A stretch of DNA of 63,493 nt from Novosphingobium sp. SCN 66-18 (GTDB lineage: Bacteria; Pseudomonadota; Alphaproteobacteria; Sphingomonadales; Sphingomonadaceae). The position numbers and the translations under genes are program-made. The stretch is from the NCBI GenBank assembly GCA_001725355.1, contig MEGD01000034.1, positions 1-63,493 on the forward strand, in the 5' to 3' direction. Below, piece after piece: positions 10,101 through 17,793 of this stretch. The notes under the pieces are model-generated. The model saw only the letters and a program-made list of their open reading frames with translations. It did not search any database and had not been told where the DNA came from. Position 1 is the first letter of the stretch. Every line of letters starts with the position of its first letter.

Positions 10101-10504
10101 ACCAGATCGCGCAGGCCCTGCCCGCCGCCGTCAGGATCATCGACCGCGCGATGCAGCCCGTGCTGATGCTGACAGTGGCCGGCTTCGCCTGGGCGAGCCT
10201 GCGGCAGGCGTTCCACGGCACTTCGCTGGTCGAGCCCGGAGTCAGCCCGGCGGAGGACATCCTCCGCTCGATCCTCGGCATCGCGCTCGCCATCGGCTTC
10301 CTGCTTTGGGGCATCCGCCGCAAGCGGCACGACTGGCGGATCGCCTCGCTGGTGCTGATGCTGGCCGCCGTGGTGAAGGTCTTCCTGTTCGATGCCTCGG
10401 GCCTCGAAGGGCTGCTCCGCATCGCCAGCTTCGTCGCGCTCGGCTTCAGCCTGATCGGCATCGGCTGGCTCTACAGCCGCCAGCTGCGCCGGGGGGATGG
10501 CTGA
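7145..10504 (+). CDS. Large DUF2339 multi-pass membrane protein
   Basis: A very large (1119-residue) protein. ATG 7145 follows a strong AAGGAGA site; longer upstream frames lack one. It begins with one membrane segment (LILALIVFVGGALLLG), then a coiled-coil-like stretch (RIAELERRLRLVEDELRRRI), a Pro/Glu/Ala-rich linker at about residues 55-135, the conserved INFEELFGRKLPIWAGGI segment, and more than twenty hydrophobic segments to the end. This architecture is that of DUF2339 proteins, which are common in proteobacteria and have no established function. The A+T-rich gap of about 140 bp to the divergent desaturase gene (7008-7144) probably contains both promoters. Confidence 0.87.
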   Translation: MGLILALIVFVGGALLLGARSRIAELERRLRLVEDELRRRIAAGTMPRIESVEPAMETPAPMVAEVIPPQPAVPAEAAPEPEIETAPPSPPEPMVETLPAMAWEMPAEPAVESPAEPEAAPEPEPAPAMRRAAINFEELFGRKLPIWAGGITLAIAGVLIVKYAIDQGFFGRIFTPGVQAVCGMLFGFGLIGAAEWAWRAREKVADPRVSQALSGAGISTLYAALLVAANLYHLISPLAAFAGLALVTGGALWLSLRHGMPSAVLGLAGGLAAPALTVGLDANVPMLAVYLGFTIAGLAGVARAQRWPWLALLALLGGAGWSLWLILAGKALETVGALSIGGFVVLLALVLPLFAFAGAAQRLLRAAAAVIGAAQLGLLVALGGFMPLHWGLFALIAAAGQFLAWRERELAIVPTLSAALSFLLLMLWPHPATGWLLTMGLALAAIHAGPLLARLWQAPAHPQRAVELAGIAVAAPLLGLRHAEHVWTGYSLPVALCALGGALLTLGADAFGWRAPDRRGDRRFALLLATGGGLLIIAAWFAFAHWQAPLWTMLVALAVLGLSARADDRRLEPIAATFGGLALAQLAATFVPAPLAEPNALVEGLGAGAGLTSLLRWAGLALGFALFAWKAGSGNLRRCAWVLTGLFAYGALAQRVPGWTLPIIASAVAVALFAALSRREQARDEALVLPFAAAAVLLLGMTGTHPLDEWARLTGGSEAAASVLALMRWGALLAPALLLALRARIGALRWTGEVAAVLAGYGALAQVVPPVALPLVPSLGLIALAGSSRALPWPALRAAGVTLVGLVLGWAFLPLVHWSDHALRSLAGFPMRLDHPDLATLAIIRRLAIPAPLLGGAAWLQRTRLPRFPLVNLTVIGGVIGGVALHGLYRHLFAALFGSDFIATGLLERLVWSAMLLGAGRLLLRRRRDPAEQAVPAAVLTVAAGLHGLWYSLLLQNPLWSAQHVGALPALNLLIPLFVLLPLALYQIAQALPAAVRIIDRAMQPVLMLTVAGFAWASLRQAFHGTSLVEPGVSPAEDILRSILGIALAIGFLLWGIRRKRHDWRIASLVLMLAAVVKVFLFDASGLEGLLRIASFVALGFSLIGIGWLYSRQLRRGDG

Positions 10505-10506
10505 AC

Positions 10507-11988
10507 TCAGATTCCCAGGCAGGTCAGCTTGATGTCGAGATAGTCGTCCATCCCGAACGACGATCCTTCGCGCCCGATGCCGGATTCCTTGACCCCGCCG
10601 AACGGGGCGACCTCGGTGGAGCTGAGGCCCGTGTTCAGCCCCACCATGCCATAGGCCAGCGCCTCGGGAACGCGCCAGCTCCGGCCGAGATCGCGCGTGA
10701 ACACGTAGGCCGCCAGCCCCGCGTCGGTATCGTTGGCGAGCGCGATGGCCTCTTCCTCGGTTTCGAACCGCACCAGCCCGGCCACCGGGCCGAACGTTTC
10801 CTCGCGGCACAGCAGCGCCCCGGCGGGAACGTCCGCAATCACCGTCGGCGCGAAGAACGTGCCGCCCGCGTGGGCGTCGTCGGTCAGCGGAGCGCCCCCC
10901 GTCAGAATCCGGCCGCCGCGCGATACCGCGTCCTCGACATGCGCCTGCGCCTTGGCAACGGCGCGTGCATCGATCAGCGGCCCCTGATCGGTGCGCCCGG
11001 CCAGACCGGGGCCGACCACGAACGTCGCCACCCGCTCCGCCAGCCGCGCGGCAAAGGCATCGTAGATGCCGGACTGGACCAGCAGCCGGTTGGCGCAAAC
11101 GCAGGTCTGCCCGGCGTTGCGGAACTTCGACGCCAGCGCGCCTTCTACTGCTGCCTCAAGATCGGCATCGTCGAACACGATGAACGGCGCGTTGCCGCCC
11201 AGTTCCAGCGAAACGCGCTTCACCGTGTTCATGCAGCGCGCGGCCAGCATCTTGCCCACTGCCGTGCTGCCCGTGAAGGTGAACTTGCGCACCCGCTTGT
11301 CGCCGGTCAGCACTTCGCCGATGGCGACGGCATCGCCCATCACCACGTTGAACACGCCTGCGGGAACGCCGGCCAGCTCCGCCAGCCGTGCCAGCGCGAG
11401 CGCCGAAAGCGGCGTCAGTTCCGACGGCTTGAGCACGAACGTGCAGCCGGCGGCGAGCGCCGGCCCGGCCTTGCGCGTGATCATCGCCAGCGGGAAGTTC
11501 CAGGGCGTCACCGCGGCGACCACGCCGACCGGTTCTTTGCGAACGATCAGGCGCCGGTCCGTGGCGTGGGGCGTCAGGAGCGCGCCGTTGACGCGCCGCG
11601 CTTCCTCCGCGAACCATTCGAGAAAGCTGGCCGCATAGGCCACCTCGCCCACCGCTTCCGCCAGCGGCTTGCCCTGCTCGGCCGTCATCAGGCGCGCCAG
11701 CGCGTCCCTGTTCTCCAGCATCAGGCCGGCCCAGCGCCGCAGGATTGCGCCCCGCGCCTGTCCGGTCAGCCGCGCCCATGCCGGCTGCGCGCGCGCGGCC
11801 GCGTCGACCGCCAGCGTCGCTTCAGCCGCGCCGAGCGACGGCACCGTACCGACCAGCGAGCCATCGGCGGGGTTCGTCACGTCGAGGGTGCGCTCGCCCG
11901 CCACCCAGGCGCCATCGATGAACGCCGCATCGCGCAGCAGTCCACGTTCGTCGTTTGCGAGCACCGGCGCGACCTTGTCGGCGAGCAT
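10507..11988 (-). CDS. gabD: NAD(P)-dependent succinate-semialdehyde dehydrogenase
   Basis: A 493-residue aldehyde dehydrogenase oxidising succinic semialdehyde to succinate. Visible landmarks are TPWNFPLAM (cofactor/substrate tunnel), FTGSTAVGK, the catalytic Glu in LELGGNAPF, and the catalytic Cys in NAGQTCVCANR; the second Cys two residues on is typical of GabD and allows redox control. PFGGVKESGIGREG near the C-terminus is the family signature for GabD/SSADH. The start is ATG 11988, overlapping the gabT stop by one base; a GTG at 11991 is equally possible. It forms the second gene of a gabT-gabD operon for the GABA shunt, cytoplasmic. The gene ends 2 bp from the convergent DUF2339 gene. 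Confidence 0.93.
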   Translation of the reverse strand: MLADKVAPVLANDERGLLRDAAFIDGAWVAGERTLDVTNPADGSLVGTVPSLGAAEATLAVDAAARAQPAWARLTGQARGAILRRWAGLMLENRDALARLMTAEQGKPLAEAVGEVAYAASFLEWFAEEARRVNGALLTPHATDRRLIVRKEPVGVVAAVTPWNFPLAMITRKAGPALAAGCTFVLKPSELTPLSALALARLAELAGVPAGVFNVVMGDAVAIGEVLTGDKRVRKFTFTGSTAVGKMLAARCMNTVKRVSLELGGNAPFIVFDDADLEAAVEGALASKFRNAGQTCVCANRLLVQSGIYDAFAARLAERVATFVVGPGLAGRTDQGPLIDARAVAKAQAHVEDAVSRGGRILTGGAPLTDDAHAGGTFFAPTVIADVPAGALLCREETFGPVAGLVRFETEEEAIALANDTDAGLAAYVFTRDLGRSWRVPEALAYGMVGLNTGLSSTEVAPFGGVKESGIGREGSSFGMDDYLDIKLTCLGI

Positions 11989-13271
11989 CACGCGGCTTCC
12001 TTCGCGGCGACGAGCGCGTCGGTCAGCACGGCCAGCCCTTCGTCGAGCACGGCATCGCTGGCGGTCAGCGGCACCAGGATGCGGATGGTCTGGCCCAGCG
12101 TGCCGCAGGTCAGCACCACCAGCCCGCGTTCGAGTGCGGCGCCTGTCACCCGCTTGGCGGCCGCGCCGTCCGGGTTGCCGTCCTGGTCCATCACGTCGAA
12201 GGCGATCATCGCGCCGGGGCCGCGCAAATTGGCGATCCGGACGGTATCGTTGCGCGTTGCCGCCAACGTGATCGCCGCGCGGATGCGTTCGCCGATGGCG
12301 TTGGCGCGGTCGTTGAGCTTTTCCTCCTCGATCACGTCAAGCACGGCGAGCGCGGCCGCCACCGCCACCGGTGAGCCGGCATAGGTGCCACCCAGCCCGC
12401 CGGGGCCGATTGCGTCCATCACGGCGGCGCGGCCGATCACGCCCGACAGCGGGAACCCGCCGGCAAGCGACTTGGCCACGGTCAGCAGATCGGGTTTTAC
12501 AGGCTGGTGTTCGATGCCGAACATCTTGCCCGTGCGCGCGAAACCGGTCTGCACCTCGTCCGCGATGATGAGAATGCCGTAGGTCTGGCGCAGCTTGTCC
12601 AGCGCCTCGAACAGGCCGGGATCGGCCATGTGGAACCCGCCCTCGCCCTGCACCGGCTCGATGATGAAGGCCGCGATGCGTTCCGGCTCGATGTCCGCCG
12701 CGAACAGGAAGTCCAGCGCCTTGAGCGTCTGGTCCAGCGTGACGCCGCTCGATTCCGAGGGCAGCGGGATATGGTAGATTTCGGCGGGGAAAGGACCGAG
12801 ACCCTTCTTGTAGGGATTGACCTTGCCCGTCATCGCCGAAGACAGCAGGGTGCGGCCATGGAAGCCGCCGGCAAAGGCGATGATGCCGGGCCGCCCCGTC
12901 GCAGCGCGCGCGATCTTCACCGCGTTCTCGGTCGCTTCCGCGCCGGTGGTGAAGAAGATGGTCTTGGCTTCGCCTTCCACCGGGGCGATCGCGTTCAGCT
13001 TCTCGGCCAGCTCGACGTAAGGTTCATAGGCCATGACCTGAAACGCCGTGTGCGTATAGGCATCAAGCTGTTCGGCAACGGCCGCCATCACGCGGGGATG
13101 GCGGTGCCCCACGTTGAGCACCGCTATGCCGCCCGCGAAATCGACGTAGCGCTTGCCCTCGACGTCCCAGATCTCGGCATTCTCGGCACGGGCCGCGAAG
13201 ACCGGCGTGGCCGTGGCAACGCCACGCGGCACAGCGCGTTCGCGGCGTTCGAGAATGGACTGGTTCGTCAT
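11988..13271 (-). CDS. gabT: 4-aminobutyrate aminotransferase
   Basis: A 427-residue class III PLP aminotransferase transferring the amino group of GABA to 2-oxoglutarate. It shows TTGAEATENAVKIAR, the glycine-rich FAGGFHGRTLL, ADEVQTGFARTGKMF with the PLP-contacting Asp, and the PLP lysine in TVAKSLAGGFPLSG. It is the first gene of the gabTD unit and lies head-to-head with a LysR-family gene 138 bp away, which is a typical arrangement for LysR control of an amino-acid catabolic operon. Related omega-amino acids such as 5-aminovalerate are possible alternative substrates. Confidence 0.93.
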   Translation of the reverse strand: MTNQSILERRERAVPRGVATATPVFAARAENAEIWDVEGKRYVDFAGGIAVLNVGHRHPRVMAAVAEQLDAYTHTAFQVMAYEPYVELAEKLNAIAPVEGEAKTIFFTTGAEATENAVKIARAATGRPGIIAFAGGFHGRTLLSSAMTGKVNPYKKGLGPFPAEIYHIPLPSESSGVTLDQTLKALDFLFAADIEPERIAAFIIEPVQGEGGFHMADPGLFEALDKLRQTYGILIIADEVQTGFARTGKMFGIEHQPVKPDLLTVAKSLAGGFPLSGVIGRAAVMDAIGPGGLGGTYAGSPVAVAAALAVLDVIEEEKLNDRANAIGERIRAAITLAATRNDTVRIANLRGPGAMIAFDVMDQDGNPDGAAAKRVTGAALERGLVVLTCGTLGQTIRILVPLTASDAVLDEGLAVLTDALVAAKEAA

Positions 13272-13387
13272 GAGGCAACTCCTGCTGCGCGGGTGGGATA
13301 CGCGCGCGGGAAAGGCCGGCGCGGATCACGATAGCGACCGGCCTAAGGCCCTCCACCAACGCGCGGAAGGCGCCTTGTGTGGTTGCA

Positions 13388-13408
13388 GTGGTAACGCTAG
13401 GTTACCAC
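13388..13408. promoter_or_regulatory. Inverted repeat, probable LysR operator in the gabT-lysR intergenic region
   Basis: GTGGTAAC-GCTAG-GTTACCAC is a perfect 8-bp inverted repeat with a 5-bp centre. It contains the T-N11-A pattern (TAAC-N5-GTTA) expected of LysR-family binding sites. It ends one base before the ATG of the LysR gene (13410), so binding would cover the ribosome-binding region or the start of a leaderless transcript and give direct autorepression. Binding by this particular regulator is inference. Confidence 0.6.
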
Positions 13409-13409
13409 C

Positions 13410-14366
13410 ATGAGCACCGGAACCCTTCCGCCGTTTGCCGTGCTGCGCGCGTTCGACAGGGTCGGTCGCCTGGGTGGCATCCGCAAGGCGGCCCTTTCGT
13501 TGCAGATCAGCCACGCCATCGTCAGCCGCCACATGGCTGCGCTGGAAACCTTCCTGGGCGTCACGCTCTACAATCGCCGGACGGGCGAACTGACCGAAGC
13601 CGGGCGCCGGTATCACGCGCGAATCTCTGCCGCTATTTCCGACATGGAAGCGGCGACGAGCGCGGTGAAGGGAGCGCACGCGCGTCCGCTTACCATCTGG
13701 TGTTCCGCAGGCTTTTCGCTGCACTGGCTGGCGCAACGCCTACCGGACTTTCGCACCGGCGCGCGCGACCGTAGCGGACCGCTGGTCGATCTTCACTCCA
13801 CCGACACGGAACCATCGTTCCGGCACCACGAAGCGGACGGCGATATCCGCTATCTGTTCGACGAAGATGCCAAGACCTTGCCCGATGACATGCGCGCGGA
13901 GGAAATTGCCCGGCCTGTGGTGTTTCCTGTCGCTGCGCCGTCTTTCAGGATCGGCCGGCACGGCGCTCTGCGCCAGCGCGAGGACATTCTGGACCTGCCG
14001 ATGATTCAGGAACGGTCCGATGCGGAATGGGCCAGCTGGCTTTCGCTACAAGGCCTTAGCCCCAAGGTAAGCCAGCCCGTCGCGCGGTACGGGCAGGCGC
14101 ACCTGGCGCTCGTCGCAGCGCGATCGGGGCAAGGCGTGGCGCTGGCCAACCATTACCTGGTTGCCGACGATCTGGCCAGCGGCCGACTGGTCAAGCTGAC
14201 GCCCGATGACGGCCCGTGGGAACCTGTCCGGCTGGGAGCCTACTATTTCCGGTGTAGCCGGCCACGCTGGAACGAGCCGCTTGTCGCCCGCTTCCGGCGC
14301 TGGCTGCACAAGGCCGTGGCGCAAGACGAACAGGCCTGGTCCCTGCCGGACGGCAGCGCAACCTGA
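13410..14366 (+). CDS. LysR-family transcriptional regulator (GcvA-like), divergent from gabTD
   Basis: A 318-residue LysR regulator. The N-terminus LPPFAVLRAFDRVGRLGGIRKAA is followed by a winged helix with HAIVSRHMAALETFLGVTLY at about residues 30-50, as in the GcvA subgroup. The remainder is the periplasmic-binding-protein-like effector domain. ATG 13410 is supported by the conserved start of the DNA-binding domain. No Shine-Dalgarno sequence precedes it; instead an inverted repeat abuts it. The divergent position suggests control of gabT-gabD in response to GABA or succinic semialdehyde, by analogy with other divergently encoded LysR regulators. Confidence 0.87.
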   Translation: MSTGTLPPFAVLRAFDRVGRLGGIRKAALSLQISHAIVSRHMAALETFLGVTLYNRRTGELTEAGRRYHARISAAISDMEAATSAVKGAHARPLTIWCSAGFSLHWLAQRLPDFRTGARDRSGPLVDLHSTDTEPSFRHHEADGDIRYLFDEDAKTLPDDMRAEEIARPVVFPVAAPSFRIGRHGALRQREDILDLPMIQERSDAEWASWLSLQGLSPKVSQPVARYGQAHLALVAARSGQGVALANHYLVADDLASGRLVKLTPDDGPWEPVRLGAYYFRCSRPRWNEPLVARFRRWLHKAVAQDEQAWSLPDGSAT

Positions 14367-14447
14367 AGTGGACGCCGTCGCAAAGACGCCTTTGCCATAG
14401 CCATTGTTCGCGCTCTCGATCATGCTCGATACCCATGATTCATGTAT

Positions 14448-14486
14448 GTTGACTAGGAAACATTTTCGTATAGTTTCCTAGTCAAC
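14448..14486. promoter_or_regulatory. Perfect 14-bp inverted repeat, probable MarR operator and promoter
   Basis: GTTGACTAGGAAAC (14448-14461) and GTTTCCTAGTCAAC (14473-14486) are exact reverse complements separated by 11 bp. The left arm contains a TTGACT that resembles a -35 element. The TATAGT at 14469-14474 resembles a -10 element, although the 14-bp gap between them is short. The repeat lies 14 bp before the MarR start, the expected place for an autorepressed MarR operator. Confidence 0.75.
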
Positions 14487-14500
14487 AAACTGGATTGACC

Positions 14501-14953
14501 ATGGCTGCTGTTTCCGACCTTACCGCCCATACGGGTTATCTTTTGCGCATGGTGTCGAACGCGGTCTCGCAGGAGTTCGCGCGGAAGGTGGCGGGCGAAG
14601 GTGTGACGGTGGCTGAATGGGTGATGCTGCGCTCACTCTATGGCGGCGAAGCTGTCGCACCGTCGGCTCTGGCCGGCAGGATGGGTATGACCAGGGGAGC
14701 GATCAGCAAGCTCGCTGACCGGTTAGAGGCGAAAGGACTGATCGAACGCGCCGGCAACCCGGATGATAAGCGCGCGCAACGCCTTTCACTGTCGACCGTC
14801 GGGGCTGAGAAGGTGCCGGCGCTTGCTCACCTTGCCGATGAGAACGACGCCGTCTTTCTCGCTGCCCTGACCGGTAAGGAGCAGGAAAGCCTGCGTGCAC
14901 TGCTGCACACCCTGATCGACAAGCACAAGCTGTCGGCCATGCCCGTCGATTGA
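14501..14953 (+). CDS. MarR-family transcriptional regulator
   Basis: A 150-residue winged-helix regulator. The DNA-binding core is VTVAEWVMLRSLYG, then SALAGRMGMTRGAISKLADR for the recognition helix, with the wing containing NPDDKRAQRLSLS; the 'D-x-R' of the wing is conserved in MarR proteins. ATG 14501 is preferred over the in-frame TTG at 14495. A perfect inverted repeat lies immediately upstream. The next gene, a DUF1398 protein, starts 34 bp downstream and is probably cotranscribed. The ligand is unknown. Confidence 0.88.
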   Translation: MAAVSDLTAHTGYLLRMVSNAVSQEFARKVAGEGVTVAEWVMLRSLYGGEAVAPSALAGRMGMTRGAISKLADRLEAKGLIERAGNPDDKRAQRLSLSTVGAEKVPALAHLADENDAVFLAALTGKEQESLRALLHTLIDKHKLSAMPVD

Positions 14954-14987
14954 CCGACTTCCATATCATCGAAGAAAGGAACTGCGC

Positions 14988-15389
14988 ATGGACGCGGAAC
15001 GGATTGCTGTGGCCAAAGCCTGCCTCGATGCTGCCTGTGATGGCAGCCTGAGCTTCCCGGAAATCATACACAGGCTGATCGATGCCGGGTTCGAAGGTTA
15101 TACGGTCGACTATCGTCGCAACAGCCAGACCTGCTATCTGCCCGATGGCGATTGCATCGCACTCGATTCGCCGCATTCGGCGGGCGCCGTCGCTGCGACA
15201 TTCGACAGCGCGGGCGTGGAAGCGCTGGTGCGCTGGGCTCAGGCCGCCGGTCCCGATTATAGCTATGCTGCCTTCAGCGAAAAGGCGAAAGACAAAGGCT
15301 GCGCTGGCTATATCGTTTCGTTCCTCGGTCGTCGCGTCGTCTATTACGGTCGCACCGGCGAAACCCATGTCGAGATGTTCCCGCAATGA
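14988..15389 (+). CDS. DUF1398 family protein
   Basis: A 133-residue soluble protein with a GAAAGGAA ribosome-binding site before ATG 14988. The pattern FPEIIHRLIDAGFEGYTVDY, then YLPDGDCIAL and the C-terminal YYGRTGETHVEMFPQ, is that of the DUF1398 (YbcV-like) family. Its members are small cytoplasmic proteins of unknown function, often next to MarR-type regulators. It probably belongs to the MarR regulon through cotranscription. About 90 bp with no recognisable feature separate it from the convergent MFS gene. Confidence 0.8.
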   Translation: MDAERIAVAKACLDAACDGSLSFPEIIHRLIDAGFEGYTVDYRRNSQTCYLPDGDCIALDSPHSAGAVAATFDSAGVEALVRWAQAAGPDYSYAAFSEKAKDKGCAGYIVSFLGRRVVYYGRTGETHVEMFPQ

Positions 15390-15478
15390 ACCTCACGGTT
15401 TCATAAACAGCGGGGCGAGGATAGGAGGCGACGTCGGGGAAGGTCAACTTCCGCAGCAGGCCGGCAATCGGGCGCGGT

Positions 15479-16750
15479 TCAAATCCTGACGTCGCCCGTT
15501 CTCAGCACGGACGCGATGATCCACCCGGCGATGATCGGGGAAACCAGCATCGCCGCCAGTCCGTAGCGGAGCGCCTGCGCGCCGTGTTCGGCCTGCCACC
15601 CGTCGCTGATCGCGCCGACGACAGCGGGGCCGAGCGCGCCCCCGACGAGGCCCATCAGGATGATCACGACGGTCGCGGTGATCCCGCGCTCGCGCGGTCC
15701 GACCAGCCCGATCGCGTAGTTCATGATCGGGGGAATGGCCGCGCTGAGCAGAAGGTTCATGACGCCGGCGCACACCAGGGCAAGCTGGATTTCCCGCACG
15801 AAGACGAAGCCGGCCATGAACGGCAGCGAGAGCAGGACCGCCGCCAACGAAACCCGCAGCATGGCATCGCGCCGCCCGGTGCGGCGCACCGCGCTGTCTG
15901 CGAGAAAACCCGACGCGACGGTCCCGACGATGCCGCCAAGTCCTACCGGCGGACCGATCAAAATCCCCACCTGCCCCAGTTCGATCCCGTGCAGCCGCAT
16001 CAGGAAAGCCGGCCCCCATGCTCCCAGCACGGAACCCATCATGGCGGTGAAGCCAAGGCCCACCGAAAGGTACAATACCTCCCTTATGCGCAGCACCGCG
16101 CGAAAGCCGGTCACAAGATCGGTCCAGTAGGCCACGGGGGACTCGTCGTCGGCGCGAGCGCGGGCGGGTTCCCGCACGGTGAGGGCCAGAAGCGCGGCCA
16201 CCGCCAGGCCCGCTGCGCCGCACACGATGAACATGCTGCGCCACCCCATCAGGGCGGCAAGAACCCCGGCCAGTATCGTGCCGCCGACGATTCCGGCGAA
16301 ATTGCTCGACTGATAGATCGATACGGCCCGGCCGCGCGCTTCGGTCCGGAAAAGATCGGGGATCATCGACATGGCCACCGGAAAAGCCGTCGCCTCGCCA
16401 ATGCCGACGAGAATCCGGGCCAGCGACAGGGTGAGGTAGCTGTGGGCAAGCCCGGTCCAGGCTGTCGCCAACGACCACAGCACGATGCCCGCCGCCAGTA
16501 TCCTGACGCGGTTGCCCCGGTCCACGTGCCGGGCGATGAACACGCCCCCGAGCAGGCTGAAAAGCACGAAGAACAGACCGCTGACCAGAGCAAGCTGCGT
16601 ATCGCTCAATCCAAGGTCGTTGCGTATCGGTTCGGCCACCACACCGAACAGCATCCTGTCGCCCTGGTTGAGAACGTTGGTCAGGAAAAGGACGGCGAGC
16701 GCCCAGTACGACGACAAGCCCTGCCGCGGCGCTGGCTCGACCGGCGTCAT
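15479..16750 (-). CDS. MFS transporter of the catabolic operon
   Basis: A 423-residue carrier with about twelve membrane segments. ATG 16750 overlaps the amidohydrolase stop (ATGA), so the long upstream open frame is rejected. LTNVLNQGDRMLFGVVAEPI in the first segment and the RHVDRGNRVRIL loop match the spinster-like/aromatic-acid branch of the major facilitator superfamily. It is the last gene of the MBL hydrolase, fumarylacetoacetase, amidohydrolase, MFS run. It therefore probably imports the aromatic or aliphatic acid that the operon degrades, across the inner membrane. The substrate is inferred from position. Confidence 0.87.
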   Translation of the reverse strand: MTPVEPAPRQGLSSYWALAVLFLTNVLNQGDRMLFGVVAEPIRNDLGLSDTQLALVSGLFFVLFSLLGGVFIARHVDRGNRVRILAAGIVLWSLATAWTGLAHSYLTLSLARILVGIGEATAFPVAMSMIPDLFRTEARGRAVSIYQSSNFAGIVGGTILAGVLAALMGWRSMFIVCGAAGLAVAALLALTVREPARARADDESPVAYWTDLVTGFRAVLRIREVLYLSVGLGFTAMMGSVLGAWGPAFLMRLHGIELGQVGILIGPPVGLGGIVGTVASGFLADSAVRRTGRRDAMLRVSLAAVLLSLPFMAGFVFVREIQLALVCAGVMNLLLSAAIPPIMNYAIGLVGPRERGITATVVIILMGLVGGALGPAVVGAISDGWQAEHGAQALRYGLAAMLVSPIIAGWIIASVLRTGDVRI

Positions 16751-17793
16751 GCGCGTTTCAGGCCCAGCAGATCGGCGGCATTGAGACCAAGGATGCGCGC
16801 CTTGTCCTCCTCCGCCAACCGCGCGTGGAAACCGACGGGATCGGGCTCCGCCATGTCGAAGGGGTAATCGGTACCCAGGCACAGCCGATCCGCGCCATGC
16901 GTGCGGACCAGGCTTTCGAGCTGGTCCTGATCGAACACAAGCGTATCGAGCCAGAGCTTGCGCAGATAGCTTGAGGGCGCGTGCTGGCAATGCTCGCTGC
17001 AATCCCCCCTCGCCCGCCAGCCATGGTCCATGCGGCCCCAATAGCCAGGCAGATAGCCGCCGCCGTGCGCCACGCAGATTTTCAGTCCCGGGTGCCGGTC
17101 CAGCGTGCCGCTGAAGATCAGGTGTCCGATCGCCAGGGTGGACTCCAGCGGATTGCCGATCAGGTTGTTGAAGTAATACTCGCTCATCCGCTGTCCCTGC
17201 GTGAAGCCCAGGGGGTGCAGGAAGATCAGCACGCCAAGCTCCTCGGCCGCCGCCCAGAACGGGCGCAGCCGTTCGGCGTGAAGGTCTTCGCCATTGACGT
17301 TCGAACTGATCTCGATGCCGCGCAGATCAAGCTCGGCCACGCAGCGGCGCATCTCGGCAATCGCCATTTCCGCGTTCTGCAGCGGAACCGTGCCCATGCC
17401 CACGAACCGGTCGGGCTGGCTGGCGACCGCCGCCGCCATCCCGTCGTTCACCGCCCGCGCGGCATCCCGGCCGGTCTCCGCATCGGCATAGTAGAAGTAT
17501 TGTCCGGGGCTGGGCGACAGCGCCTGCACATCGATGCCCAGCCGGTCCATGTCGGCAAGGCGCGTATCGAGCGTGTTGAGCGTGCGGCCCATCGCCGCGA
17601 ACATCGCGCGGTTGACCTCGCCGGTCTTGGCGCTGGTGAAATCGTTGATGCCCGGCGGCGGCCCGGGATAGCGCGCCTGCACGATGGCATCGGCCGCCGG
17701 AATGCCGAGATGGCAATGGATGTCGACAACCAGATGCTGGCCGCGTGCGCGAACCGGGATCGGCGCACGATCGCCGCAGGTAAACAGGCTCAT
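16747..17793 (-). CDS. ACMSD-like amidohydrolase-family decarboxylase/hydrolase
   Basis: A 348-residue TIM-barrel metalloenzyme of the amidohydrolase_2 group. It has the metal motif VDIHCHLG near residue 25, IFLHPLGF and VAHGGGYLP mid-protein, and the C-terminal LGTDYPFDM with the metal Asp. This set is shared by aminocarboxymuconate-semialdehyde decarboxylase, gamma-resorcylate and 5-carboxyvanillate decarboxylases. ATG 17793 is preferred since it overlaps the upstream fumarylacetoacetase stop (ATGA). It probably removes a carboxyl group from, or hydrates, an aromatic or ring-cleavage intermediate in the cytoplasm. Which reaction is not decidable from sequence alone. Confidence 0.85.
   Translation of the reverse strand: MSLFTCGDRAPIPVRARGQHLVVDIHCHLGIPAADAIVQARYPGPPPGINDFTSAKTGEVNRAMFAAMGRTLNTLDTRLADMDRLGIDVQALSPSPGQYFYYADAETGRDAARAVNDGMAAAVASQPDRFVGMGTVPLQNAEMAIAEMRRCVAELDLRGIEISSNVNGEDLHAERLRPFWAAAEELGVLIFLHPLGFTQGQRMSEYYFNNLIGNPLESTLAIGHLIFSGTLDRHPGLKICVAHGGGYLPGYWGRMDHGWRARGDCSEHCQHAPSSYLRKLWLDTLVFDQDQLESLVRTHGADRLCLGTDYPFDMAEPDPVGFHARLAEEDKARILGLNAADLLGLKRA

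Noticed and set aside
9271-12384. A 1037-codon open frame on the plus strand
   Set aside because: It runs across the end of the DUF2339 gene and antisense to gabD and gabT, with Arg/Ala/Gly-rich low-complexity sequence and no domain. It is a shadow of high-GC coding sequence.
16751-17041. Upstream extension of the MFS frame at 15479-16750
   Set aside because: It overlaps the amidohydrolase gene and lacks hydrophobic segments. The ATGA overlap at 16747-16750 is the natural start.
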